A stretch of DNA of 64,000 bases from an uncultured Methylophilaceae bacterium (lineage in GTDB: Bacteria > Pseudomonadota > Gammaproteobacteria > Burkholderiales > Methylophilaceae), in assembly GCA_903870165.1 (NCBI GenBank), contig CAIQBW010000017.1:62001-126000 (forward strand). The letters are read 5' to 3'. Positions 25,724 through 33,771 of this stretch are shown one piece after another. The position numbers and the translations under genes were made by a program. Every line of letters begins with the position of its first letter. Positions within the stretch are counted from its first letter, which is position 1. Below the pieces are notes generated by a model. The model searched no databases. It saw only the letters and a list, made by a program, of their open reading frames with translations, and was not told where the DNA came from.

Positions 25724-26023
25724 TCTGCCAGAGATTGTCATTTTGGTTAAATTGATCCCACAAAAACACCTAAAAATCCCCAGAAAAATTCTACTTTCAG
25801 TTTTAAAGAGATAAATATTTTTGCGAGTTGCTTTGGTCGCTGTATGAGTTAGTCACTGAAAGAAGTCGCTGAATAAGAAAAACGAGTTGAGTGAGTTAGT
25901 TGCTCCTGAGTACAAATGGAAAGCTCTGATTAGCAACTCACGCAACAGCAACTTCTTTTTGGCCTTCTGCGACTTCTCCTGTAACCAAGCAACATCAGCA
26001 ACTTAAAAACAAGGAGAATTGAT
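25724..26023. other. Gene-free stretch with clustered AGCAACT/GTTGCT words
   Basis: No gene is supported here. AGCAAC appears repeatedly toward the right end (AGCAACTCACGCAACAGCAA; AGCAACATCAGCAACTT), and GAGTTGC/GAGTTAG words occur at left and centre. They could be binding sites for a replication or partition protein, or mere local bias. The 26024 gene's RBS (AAGGAG) closes the stretch. Confidence 0.35.
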
Positions 26024-26479
26024 ATGAGTAGTAGAGAAATCGTAATACGTGCATTTAGTAATGAGAAGTTTGGACATCCATATGGAAAGAGCTTATTCCA
26101 TTACGCCATCTATAACTGCACAGTTGAAGTAAATAAGCCTTATGCCAAATATGTTGTCGATTTATATGAATACGCCAGATGGGATAAATCAGCAGCCACA
26201 CCAGAGCAGCTCAAGTGGTCTAAAGAGCTTTATGAATCCAATATGCAGGATGAGCCCGAAGTCTTAGCCTCTTGGATCAAATACTACAATCCAATGACCA
26301 AGCAGAAGCATTTTGTTGACGGTATATGTGTTTACTCAGGTATTAAGCAGCAGCTATTGATCGTTATCAACGACCCAGAGCATGAGGTAGTTGAAGAGTG
26401 GACTTTGCCAACGAAGATCTGTACCAAGCAGGGCGATAATAAACCCATCTTCATTGCCACCAACTTCGACCTAATTTAA
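26024..26479 (+). CDS. Unrecognised soluble protein (151 aa)
   Basis: MSSREIVIRAFSNEKFGHPYGKS, aromatic- and acid-rich (YNPMTKQKHFVDGICVYSGI), no membrane segment or known motif. A good AAGGAG site and host-like codon use support it as a real gene. It is followed by two hairpins before a convergent TA module. Confidence 0.55.
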   Translation: MSSREIVIRAFSNEKFGHPYGKSLFHYAIYNCTVEVNKPYAKYVVDLYEYARWDKSAATPEQLKWSKELYESNMQDEPEVLASWIKYYNPMTKQKHFVDGICVYSGIKQQLLIVINDPEHEVVEEWTLPTKICTKQGDNKPIFIATNFDLI

Positions 26480-26577
26480 CGCACTAGCGCAGGTTAATCA
26501 CAAAAGCTTCTACATAGTTAGCAGCTTTATCATGATCACGCGTTTAAGCTAGCCTAGCGTTAGTGATAGGTCGGGAG

Positions 26578-26600
26578 ATTTGTCCTGTTACAGGACAAAT
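26578..26600. terminator. Perfect 10-base inverted repeat followed by T-rich run
   Basis: ATTTGTCCTG-TTA-CAGGACAAAT, then CTTTATT; a probable terminator for the upstream gene. Confidence 0.75.
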
Positions 26601-26610
26601 CTTTATTGCA

Positions 26611-26629
26611 GCGTCAAAAGAATTGACGC
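26611..26629. repeat. Inverted repeat GCGTCAA-AAGAA-TTGACGC
   Basis: Perfect arms of 7 bases next to the stop of the antitoxin gene. Same family as 14987 and 16702; a terminator on the convergent side. Confidence 0.7.
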
Positions 26630-26992
26630 TTAGGCTGTTGCGGAAACTAGAGCGCTCTTTTGTTTTGAGTGAGGTAGCTTTACTGAATGCGCTTCGATAA
26701 CAACATTTAACCGTGTACGTACCGCACCAAAAATGGCCGCTAGATTGTCCATGCTTGGATTGCCTTTTTGTGAAAGCATTCTATGTAAGCTTTTACTTGG
26801 TTTTTCTGTTTTTTGCGCGAGTTCTTCAAAACCAATTGTCGCATTCACTAAGTCTCTAAGGATTAGTCGAGCAGTTTCAGTCTCATTATTTAAGAATAAT
26901 GTTGCCGCTTCGTCTAATAACGCTTGAGCAAATTGTGCATCGCGATTAACTCGTTCTACGATGGTATCTTTAAAATCTCTTGTAAGGGCCAT
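26630..26992 (-). CDS. HTH antitoxin of a Gp49/HigB-type TA pair
   Basis: 120 residues: LILRDLVNATIGFEELAQKTEKPSKSLHRMLSQKGNPSMDNL (in parts) is the characteristic HTH of addiction-module antidote proteins paired with Gp49-like RelE toxins. It is downstream of its toxin (40-base gap). Expected to bind the toxin and the operon promoter. Confidence 0.88.
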   Translation of the reverse strand: MALTRDFKDTIVERVNRDAQFAQALLDEAATLFLNNETETARLILRDLVNATIGFEELAQKTEKPSKSLHRMLSQKGNPSMDNLAAIFGAVRTRLNVVIEAHSVKLPHSKQKSALVSATA

Positions 26993-27032
26993 TGCATCTC
27001 TCCGTGTCTTATCTTGTGTAATTCAACTACTT

Positions 27033-27359
27033 TTATTTCTGTTTTTTTCTGGCTTTATATTCAGCGTGTAATTCTTTGGCTCGGTCGATATCTTTTTGTT
27101 GTTTTTTCTTAGTTCCACCACCAAATAAAATGATGAGCTTGTCACCATCTTTAGCTAGATAGATTCGATATCCAGGCCCCCAGTCAAGAACGTACTCACC
27201 AATCCCATCAAACCATTTGATATTCGAAGTATTGCCAAGTTCTAGCCTTGCAACCACTACAGTGATCTTAACTGCTGCCTGTGTATCCAAGTCGTCAAAC
27301 CAGTCCTTGTAAGGATTGGTTCCGTCTTCGCGAACATATTCTTTAACGTTGATTGCCAT
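27033..27359 (-). CDS. RelE-superfamily toxin (Gp49-like addiction-module killer protein)
   Basis: 108 residues: VREDGTNPYKDWFDDLDTQAAVKI near the N-terminus, GIGEYVLDWGPGYRIYLAKDGDKLIILFGGGTKKKQQKDI (in parts) near the C-terminus. This is the canonical Gp49/PF05973 pattern. Toxin-first order. The upstream region adjoins a umuC remnant. Confidence 0.92.
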   Translation of the reverse strand: MAINVKEYVREDGTNPYKDWFDDLDTQAAVKITVVVARLELGNTSNIKWFDGIGEYVLDWGPGYRIYLAKDGDKLIILFGGGTKKKQQKDIDRAKELHAEYKARKKQK

Positions 27360-27402
27360 GAGTTGATAGTAAATTATATGTTACTATTGTGTCAACAGAT
27401 AA

Positions 27403-27738
27403 GTGACGTTTTTGGATGACACCAGACAGTTAGTGAAGATTGCGTTATGGGCGCTAAAACACCTCTACAAGCGTCACTACAACTACGCAAAGGCTGGAGT
27501 AAGCTTGGGCGACTTAATACCAAGAACTTCAGCACAGTTTGATATGTTTGCGTCAGGGCAATCAACCAGTCGAACGACAAGTCTCATGAGCACCATCGAC
27601 CGAATAAATGCGAAGATGGGAAGAGAATCAATTAAGTTAGCCAGTGAAGGGTTCGCTAGGCCATGGAAGATGAAGCAGGGAAATAAGAGTCCTAACTACA
27701 CGACTAGTTGGGATGGGTTGGTTGGGGTTCATCATTAA
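27403..27738 (+). pseudogene. umuC: umuC 3' fragment (translesion polymerase V C-terminus)
   Basis: About 110 codons matching the C-terminal part of UmuC: DDTRQLVKIALWALKHLYK, NYAKAGVSLGDLIP, QFDMFAS, LMSTIDRINAKMGRESIKLASEG, KSPNYTTSWDGL. The polymerase core and any normal start are missing; upstream lies the TA toxin promoter. It is a decayed remnant, so a recombination or insertion event removed the 5' part. UmuC genes are frequent cargo of plasmids and islands. Confidence 0.88.
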
Positions 27739-27756
27739 AATCAAGGGTAATTTTTG

Positions 27757-29322
27757 ATGTCTAAAATTAGTAGAAACAGTCTATGTGATTGTGGTAGCGG
27801 TAAAAAGTACAAGAAATGCCATGGATCCATTGAGACAATGGATCGGATTCATAGAACAGCAAAAGAGCTTCTTGCTGATCACCAAGCAAAAGAACTACAG
27901 CGAAAGCAACAGCAAGGTTTGGGTCGACCTATTATTTCTACTGAAATAAATGGTGAGAGATTTGTTGCTGTCAGAAACAAATTGATGCGTTCGAAGAAAT
28001 GGAAAACTTTTCATGACTTTTTATTTTCTTACATCACAAACGTAATGACTCCAGAGTGGGGTAATGGGGAGATTAAGAAGCCATTAGCCGAGCGCCACCC
28101 AATATTAATTTGGTACAACTATCTATGTGAGCAACAACAAAAACATTTTGATGGAGAAAGTGATATCAGGCATGCACCAATGACAGGTGCTATAGCGGCA
28201 TATTTAAATTTGGCAAATGATTTATATGCACTAGATCACAATATTGATTTGCAAGATAAGCTGATTGCAAGGCTGCAAAATCATGATAATTTTTATGGTG
28301 CACGTTATGAAGTCTATGTAGCTGCATGTCTCATAAGAGCGGGATTTTTAATTCACTTTGAGAATGAAGATGATCGTAATTCCACGCATTGTGAATTCGT
28401 TGCTACGGATCCAAGTACAGGTAGAAAATTTTCAGTTGAGGCCAAAAGAAGCCATAGTAATAAGAAAAGATTCGGTAAATTATTACTCAGGGCACTAGCA
28501 AAGAATGCGGAATATGAGCGGATAGTATTCATTGATATGAATTTGGCAGAAACGTCTGAAAGTGGATCAGCCCTATCTCTATTGAACGAATCAATCAGAC
28601 AATTAAGAAAGCATGAGCATAAAGACCATCCTCAAGCTTATGTGTTTTTCACTAATACACCTTGGCATCATCAGTTAGATAGCGAGAACTTTCAATGCAC
28701 GGTTATAGCTGAAGGATTTAAGATTCCTACTTTTAAAATGGATGCGAGATATTCATCTTTAAGTGAGGCAAATAATGCTAGGGAAAATCACGTTGAGCTT
28801 CATAATCTTCTAAAGTCAATGCAACTTCATTCTCATGTGCCTACCACTTTTAGTGGTGAAATTCCTTTATTTGAATTTGGGGAGAGCGAGGATAGATTGC
28901 TTATAGGTAAGCGATATAAAATTCCAGATGATTCTGGATTAACTAGAATTGGGTTAATTACATCAGCAGTAGTTTTGGAAAATGAAAAAAATGCTGTTTG
29001 TGCCATTGCGTTCGAGAACGGATCATCTGAACTTTATAAATTTCCTTTAAGTGATTGTGAGATGGATGCATGGAGAATGCATCCAGATACTTTCTTTGGT
29101 GTCATTACTCCCAATAACAAGACCATCGTAGATCCTCTAGGTCTTTATGATTTCTACTTAGAAACTTATAAACAAACACCAAAGGAAAAATTATTAGAAT
29201 TTTTAGCTGAGATGCCAAATATTAACGAGTTAGTAAAATTAGATCAGAAAGCTCTTGCTAGAATCTATTCCGAATATTGCACTAATGCTGCTTTAGCTAG
29301 CTTTGAAAGTGGAGGAAAATAA
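27757..29322 (+). CDS. SEC-C zinc-motif protein with PD-(D/E)XK-like nuclease segment
   Basis: 521 residues. An N-terminal SEC-C motif (SLCDCGSGKKYKKCHG) binds zinc. In the middle, YEVYVAACLIRAGF followed by HCEFVATD and FSVEAKRSHS has the spacing of a PD-(D/E)XK restriction-type core (acidic residue, then E-x-K). The C-terminal 200 residues are unrecognised. It probably acts on nucleic acid, possibly in defence, but only the motifs support that. ATG 27757 follows AAGGG at 9 bases. Low GC. Confidence 0.7.
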   Translation: MSKISRNSLCDCGSGKKYKKCHGSIETMDRIHRTAKELLADHQAKELQRKQQQGLGRPIISTEINGERFVAVRNKLMRSKKWKTFHDFLFSYITNVMTPEWGNGEIKKPLAERHPILIWYNYLCEQQQKHFDGESDIRHAPMTGAIAAYLNLANDLYALDHNIDLQDKLIARLQNHDNFYGARYEVYVAACLIRAGFLIHFENEDDRNSTHCEFVATDPSTGRKFSVEAKRSHSNKKRFGKLLLRALAKNAEYERIVFIDMNLAETSESGSALSLLNESIRQLRKHEHKDHPQAYVFFTNTPWHHQLDSENFQCTVIAEGFKIPTFKMDARYSSLSEANNARENHVELHNLLKSMQLHSHVPTTFSGEIPLFEFGESEDRLLIGKRYKIPDDSGLTRIGLITSAVVLENEKNAVCAIAFENGSSELYKFPLSDCEMDAWRMHPDTFFGVITPNNKTIVDPLGLYDFYLETYKQTPKEKLLEFLAEMPNINELVKLDQKALARIYSEYCTNAALASFESGGK

Positions 29323-29549
29323 CCAAGTGTTGATTAAGCTAAACAGCTTTTGACGGTTCTCTCAGCACACCTTTCAACACCGCGAAAATAGGGGCTTTAA
29401 CCAATTGAAATCTTACGGTGAAAATCACGCTCTGGCACTCTCAAAATCCATCGCTAGGATAGGTGGCAGGTTAGGGCACTTTTTAGCACGGTTCAATCAA
29501 TACCATTTTTTGACTCAAGGTTTACGCACTCTAGAGCAGAGCCTCGACA
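29323..29549. other. Intergenic stretch leading into a tRNA-Lys remnant
   Basis: No gene supported. TAGAGCAG at 29533-29540 resembles the D-arm of tRNA-Lys and precedes the better-preserved 3' half at 29550, so this may be the degraded 5' part of the same tRNA copy. Confidence 0.4.
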
Positions 29550-29594
29550 CTTTTAATCCGTTTGTCGTGGGTTCGATCCCCGCACAGCCCACCA
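29550..29594 (+). repeat. tRNA-Lys(UUU) 3'-half remnant, putative att site, copy A
   Basis: CTTTTAATCCG (anticodon loop and stem), then GTGGG-TTCGATC-CCCGC T arm and ACAGCCCACCA acceptor end: the 3' 45 bases of a tRNA-Lys. No pairing 5' half follows tRNA rules, so it is not a functional gene. Integrases of tRNA-targeting elements leave exactly such 3' fragments. Confidence 0.85.
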
Positions 29595-29604
29595 AGTATT
29601 ACAA

Positions 29605-29672
29605 AAGGGTTACGTGAAAACGTAGCCCTTTTTTTCGTCCAAATTTTCAATGCGGACCTGATGTGTGGTTTA
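29605..29672 (+). terminator. Terminator plus conserved tail, module-end repeat copy A
   Basis: Stem AAGGGTTACG/CGTAGCCCTT with T7, followed by a tail reading TTTCAATG...GACCTGATGTGTGGTTT. Near-copies occur at 31411 and 34039. Confidence 0.85.
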
Positions 29673-29731
29673 TTTGTTTTTAAGGGTTTATTTATCTTTG
29701 ATTTTTTAAGTTTGTATTTTAAATAGAGGAC

Positions 29732-30295
29732 TTATTGTAGGGCTTCGCAGATATGTTTCGTTTTTTGGACGACTCTGTTTCCAACCGTTTGCTGGTAAGT
29801 TACTGGAACAACACGGTAATGAGAATATGGGCACTCACTAAAGTCACCGATGCGACCTAGGCTGTTAAGTTCGAAGTTTGAGTCAAATTCACTGCTATTA
29901 ATTAAATAGTTTGTTCCAATTCTTATATTGGGAACCTCAAAGAAAGCTGAAATAAAATTTGTGTTTTTTGAGAATGAATAGCCACCGCCTAAATTGATTT
30001 GATTGTCTCTGTCGCCGCCGACATATAAAAGTCTTAAGCTATTAAATAATTTTTCATTTTTAAGTTTGATAAAAAGACTCAAGTCAGCCCCATTATTAAA
30101 ATGGTTTGAATCTAAGCGCATGGATCGTATCCCTATTGCTACCCCAGGAAAATAATCGATGTTTTTGTTGAGCTCCCAAATTAAATCAACATAAACTCGA
30201 TTTTCTGTTTCACTGTTTATAGGTTCAACTGCCCAAACTAACGCTGGTAGCGAAAAAAATAAAAACAAAGTGATGCATTTTCTAAATTTGAGCAT
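29732..30295 (-). CDS. Secreted hypothetical protein, possibly barrel-like
   Basis: 187 residues with a signal peptide ending VWA. The mature part alternates polar and hydrophobic residues in strand-like stretches (SLFIKLKNEKLFNSLRLLYVGG; QINLGGGYSFSKNTNFISAFF, in parts), suggesting a small outer-membrane or periplasmic beta protein. Two Cys in the C-terminal part (SECPYSH; KHICEALQ) could form a disulfide. No family recognised. It is the sole cargo between tRNA-Lys remnants A and B. Confidence 0.6.
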   Translation of the reverse strand: MLKFRKCITLFLFFSLPALVWAVEPINSETENRVYVDLIWELNKNIDYFPGVAIGIRSMRLDSNHFNNGADLSLFIKLKNEKLFNSLRLLYVGGDRDNQINLGGGYSFSKNTNFISAFFEVPNIRIGTNYLINSSEFDSNFELNSLGRIGDFSECPYSHYRVVPVTYQQTVGNRVVQKTKHICEALQ

Positions 30296-30417
30296 GGAGA
30301 AGTCCTAACCTTCAAGGGATTTCGAAGTCGAATTATATAAACTTAATCTAAGTCGACAAATGTATTAACTTCAGATGATACAGAAAATCATTCCAAAAGA
30401 ATCATCGGTCTTGTCTA

Positions 30418-30462
30418 GTTTTAATCCGTTTGTCGTGTGTTCGATCCCCACACAGCACACCA
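30418..30462 (+). repeat. tRNA-Lys 3'-half remnant, copy B
   Basis: TTTTAATCCGTTTGTCGTG is identical to copy A; the T arm and acceptor end (GTTCGATCCCCACACAGCACACCA, in parts) carry four substitutions. Same orientation as copy A, 868 bases away. Confidence 0.8.
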
Positions 30463-30488
30463 GAATAAGGCTCCGCAAGGTGCCATGT

Positions 30489-30525
30489 GAAAAAACCACT
30501 AAAGTGAGAACTTTAGTGGTTTTTT
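30489..30525 (+). terminator. Strong Rho-independent terminator
   Basis: AAAAAACCACTAAAG/CTTTAGTGGTTTTTT stem, symmetric, so bidirectional. Confidence 0.92.
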
Positions 30526-30589
30526 GCTTTCTGGGGGTGCTGATTGTGTTATCGTTATTACTTAAATTAATTAAAAAGTAACCAACCAT

Positions 30590-31270
30590 ATGAATAAATT
30601 AATCTTATTACTTGCTCTTAGTGCTTTAGTTAATACTTCTCAAACTTTGGCTGAAGAAAACTCATCTACTTTTAGTGGTCCTTATATGAGCGTAGGCGCT
30701 GGGTATCAACATAATTTGATTGATAATGAAAATGTGCGAGCTACGACTGGTTCACCGTCTTTTAATCAGCCGAGTGCTTCTAATCACGATATTTTTGGGC
30801 AAATTCAAGCAGGTTACGGGCGTGATTTTTTTGAGAAATATAATATTTCTGTAGGTTTATTCTACGACTTTGGGGGCTCTAAGGTTAATGATATAAAAGC
30901 CACGTTTTATCAAGACATCGTTAAGCAACGGCTTGAAAATACTGCGGGAATTTTTATTGCTCCTGGCTATTATATTAATAAAGAAACATTGGTCTTTGTG
31001 AAAGCTGGATATGTTCATGCTGATAAAGAATATGTTCGTTTTAAACAAACTCCTAACATTAATATCAATCTTGATGATTCAGTAGATGGTTACCTATGGG
31101 GTGTGGGCGTTAAGCATATGGCCTCGAAAAATATTTTTGTTGGCGCTGATTTAACCAAGTTCTCTTATGGAACGAGCTCTAGTATTGCGAGTTTAAATGG
31201 TCTTGAAGTTAAGGTTTCATCTAAAGCAGAACAAACAAACGCGCTACTTTCCTTAGGCTATATGTTTTAG
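30590..31270 (+). CDS. Outer-membrane beta-barrel protein (OmpA/Opa-like 8-strand)
   Basis: 226 residues: signal peptide ending TLA, then alternating strands (GPYMSVGAGYQHN; IFGQIQAGYGRDF; TLVFVKAGYVHADKEY; NALLSLGYMF) with a terminal Phe, as required for barrel assembly. Barrel-only size. An adhesion, immune-evasion or permeability role cannot be distinguished. It is the cargo of the module after remnant B. Confidence 0.85.
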   Translation: MNKLILLLALSALVNTSQTLAEENSSTFSGPYMSVGAGYQHNLIDNENVRATTGSPSFNQPSASNHDIFGQIQAGYGRDFFEKYNISVGLFYDFGGSKVNDIKATFYQDIVKQRLENTAGIFIAPGYYINKETLVFVKAGYVHADKEYVRFKQTPNININLDDSVDGYLWGVGVKHMASKNIFVGADLTKFSYGTSSSIASLNGLEVKVSSKAEQTNALLSLGYMF

Positions 31271-31410
31271 ATTATAGTTTTGGGTTGGAGTGACTGTTAT
31301 TTAATAACGCTCTAACTCCCATAAAGCTCATTTCGACGTCCTTCTCCTTTAACCTAGAAACCTTTTGGGATGCTACTGGTAAACTTACACTTGCGAAGCA
31401 AATCGTATTA

Positions 31411-31540
31411 GGTGAAAACGTAGCCCTTTTTTTCGTCCAAAATTTCAATACAGACCTGATGTGTGGTTTTCACTTAAAAAGTCTAGGATCAAAAAAGTCG
31501 GGAATCCCGACTTTTCTCAAATATAGCGTCAAAAGTTTTT
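31411..31540 (+). repeat. Module-end repeat copy C (terminator, tail, second hairpin)
   Basis: GGTGAAAACGTAGCCC then T7, the CAGACCTGATGTGTGGTTT tail, GTCTAGGATC, and the hairpin AAAGTCGGGAATCCCGACTTT at 31494-31514. It parallels copy A (first part) and copy D (whole). No clear tRNA-Lys end is left in front of it. It occupies most of the 302-base gap between the barrel gene and the LysR gene. Confidence 0.85.
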
Positions 31541-31572
31541 ACGCTTGTTTATTTTGAATTTTTCAAAACGAT

Positions 31573-32490
31573 TTATAAATTAATTTTGTTTGCGTTCGAG
31601 CTTATCGCGATTGCTTTTGATATAAGCTGGTCATGAAATATTGTTGCTATTGGACTCAACCTTTTTCCTTTTGCGGTAACAATATGCCATTTGGATTTAA
31701 TTGGAAAATCTCTCACTTTTAAAATACAAACCGTTTCTCTAAGGTCATATTCGGTTAGTGAGTGGATCGATACGATGGATAATCCCAAGCCGCTGCTTAC
31801 TGATTGCTTGATTGCTTCATTGCTTCCAAGTGTGAGCCGTATTTTTGGGGGGAATTTTTTATCTTTAAAGAATAAATCACAAGACATTCTGGTGCCTGAG
31901 CCAATCTCACGCATTACGAAATACTCTTTTGCTAGTTCGTTTAAACCTATTTCTTTATTTTTAAATGGATGATTTTTTGGCGCAATACAAACCAAAGGAT
32001 TATCTAAGAAGACCTCATCTTCAATTTCAAGGTGCTCGGGTGGTTGAGTCATTATTGCCATATCATCCATATTTTTTTCGAGCCTTGCTACAACAGCATC
32101 TCTGTTAAGCACCTCTAACGCAATGTCCACATCTGGATAATTTGAACTAAAACTACCCACTAAAGATGGAATAAAGTATTTCGCAGTGCTGACTACGGCA
32201 ATTCTTAATGTGCCAGTCTTTAATCCTTTCATTGCCGAAATGGTCTGCTCTAAGCTTTCCCATTCTTGGGAAATTGTTTGAGCACTTGACGCCAATGTTT
32301 TACCGGCCTCAGTTAAATAGATTTTTTTACCTACAAACTCAAATAACGGCATTCCAATTGAATTGCTTAGCTCTTTTAGCTGCATTGAAGCTGTTGGCTG
32401 AGTGACGTGCATTACCCTTGCCGCAGCTGTCACGCTACCTGTTTCAGCTAATGCTTTGAAAAGTCTGAGTTGCCTGAAACTTGCATTCAT
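31573..32490 (-). CDS. LysR-type transcriptional regulator (CbbR/CcmR-like)
   Basis: 305 residues with an N-terminal winged HTH (FRQLRLFKALAETGSVTAAARVMHVTQPTASMQLKELS, in parts) and a LysR substrate-binding domain with EIGSGTR and a SVSSGLGLSIVS segment, which places it near the CbbR/CmpR branch. It is divergent from the SbtA-type transporter 98 bases away and so very likely controls it. Confidence 0.92.
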   Translation of the reverse strand: MNASFRQLRLFKALAETGSVTAAARVMHVTQPTASMQLKELSNSIGMPLFEFVGKKIYLTEAGKTLASSAQTISQEWESLEQTISAMKGLKTGTLRIAVVSTAKYFIPSLVGSFSSNYPDVDIALEVLNRDAVVARLEKNMDDMAIMTQPPEHLEIEDEVFLDNPLVCIAPKNHPFKNKEIGLNELAKEYFVMREIGSGTRMSCDLFFKDKKFPPKIRLTLGSNEAIKQSVSSGLGLSIVSIHSLTEYDLRETVCILKVRDFPIKSKWHIVTAKGKRLSPIATIFHDQLISKAIAISSNANKINL

Positions 32491-32587
32491 AGATTTTATT
32501 CTATAGTTAAACTAATAAATATCGATTTTACTCTATTAAAAACAATCCCTACAATTCCTTACGCATAAATTTCAATAGGAAGAAAAA

Positions 32588-33559
32588 ATGAATAACTTTC
32601 TTGATCCAGCAATTCTGTTTTTTGTCTTTGGGGTTGCCGCTGGCTTACTTAAGTCGAACTTGGAAATTCCACAACAAGTCACTAGATTCTTGTCTCTTTA
32701 TTTATTGATGGCTCTTGGTTTGAAGGGCGGTTTTGCTCTGCACAACTCGGGTATTACGTCCGAAATATCACTTATTTTGGGATCTGCGATATTACTTGCT
32801 ATCTTAATCCCACTACTTTCTTACTTTCTGCTGAGTCACAGTCTTAACAAATTAGATGCTGCTGCGATTGCTGCAACCTATGGCTCTATTAGTGCGGTGA
32901 CATTTATTACCGCAAGCCAGACTTTGGACCAAGCTGGAATTGCATATGGAGGTTATATGGCAGCCGCAATGGCCCTAATGGAGTCTCCAGCGATTATCCT
33001 TGCGATTATTTTGGCTAACAAAGCAAGGGTATCTATTTCTACTAATACAAACCAAGGCAAACCACTCCTAACCATTTTGCATGAATCATTTACCGATGGC
33101 GGGCAGATTCTATTGTTAGGTTCTATGTTAGTCGGCTATCTAAGTGGGGATGCTGGTCATAAGGGGATGGCACCATTCTCAATTGATTTATTCAAGGGGA
33201 TGTTATCTTTCTTCCTGCTTGATATGGGACTTCAAGCTGCAAAAAGTTTTGGCTACTTAAAGGGCACACCGAAGGTCACAATTCTTTATGGACTCGTTGC
33301 GCCATTTATCCATGCTTCTATTGCACTCCTTCTTTCTAAGTTGCTTGGGTTTGGTCTTGGCGAAACCATTTTATTGATGGTTCTTGCTGCTAGCGCTTCT
33401 TATATTGCAGTTCCTGCGGTTCTAAGACACGCATTGCCAGAAGTAAAGCCAGCACTTTATATGGGTATGTCCTTAGGGATAACATTTCCCCTTAACATTT
33501 TGATTGGTATTCCAATCTACACCTACCTAGCAAAATATTTTGTAGCTGGAGCTTTATAA
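32588..33559 (+). CDS. sbtA: SbtA-family sodium-dependent bicarbonate transporter
   Basis: 323 residues, about ten hydrophobic helices. LSLYLLMALGLKGG, AAAIAATYGSISAVTFITA and LPEVKPALYMGMSLGITFP-type segments are hallmarks of the SbtA/DUF897 family. It would bring bicarbonate into the cell, feeding carboxylations. No SbtB (PII-like) gene is adjacent; a LysR regulator sits divergently. The RBS AATAGGAAG precedes ATG 32588. Confidence 0.93.
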   Translation: MNNFLDPAILFFVFGVAAGLLKSNLEIPQQVTRFLSLYLLMALGLKGGFALHNSGITSEISLILGSAILLAILIPLLSYFLLSHSLNKLDAAAIAATYGSISAVTFITASQTLDQAGIAYGGYMAAAMALMESPAIILAIILANKARVSISTNTNQGKPLLTILHESFTDGGQILLLGSMLVGYLSGDAGHKGMAPFSIDLFKGMLSFFLLDMGLQAAKSFGYLKGTPKVTILYGLVAPFIHASIALLLSKLLGFGLGETILLMVLAASASYIAVPAVLRHALPEVKPALYMGMSLGITFPLNILIGIPIYTYLAKYFVAGAL

Positions 33560-33624
33560 AATGCTTTCCCCATATTTTAATCAGAGTAGTATGAAGAATA
33601 CTAAGCTGTAAATGGAGTGCTGCT

Positions 33625-33744
33625 ATGAAAAAGATACTTTTGTTACTGGTTTTAGTTTCACTTACGGCGTGCGCCACCTTTAAAGGGGCTGGAAAAGACC
33701 TAGAAAAAGCTTCTGACTGGACAAAGGAGAAAATGTCCAAGTAG
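33625..33744 (+). CDS. Entericidin-like lipoprotein (39 aa)
   Basis: MKKILLLLVLVSLTACATFKGAGKDLEKASDW...: a lipobox LTAC gives an N-terminal lipidated Cys, and the short mature part matches entericidin A/B. A small envelope-stress or programmed-death lipoprotein, frequently missed because of its size. RBS TGGAGTG upstream. Confidence 0.88.
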   Translation: MKKILLLLVLVSLTACATFKGAGKDLEKASDWTKEKMSK

Positions 33745-33771
33745 TTTTTTAATTAACTTTAGGAGAAAATC

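Noticed and set aside
29405-29617. ORF spanning the tRNA-Lys remnant
   Set aside because: It reads through tRNA and terminator sequence and has no RBS or protein-like pattern.
30371-30589. ORFs on both strands over tRNA-Lys copy B
   Set aside because: They cover the tRNA remnant and a symmetric terminator, not coding sequence.
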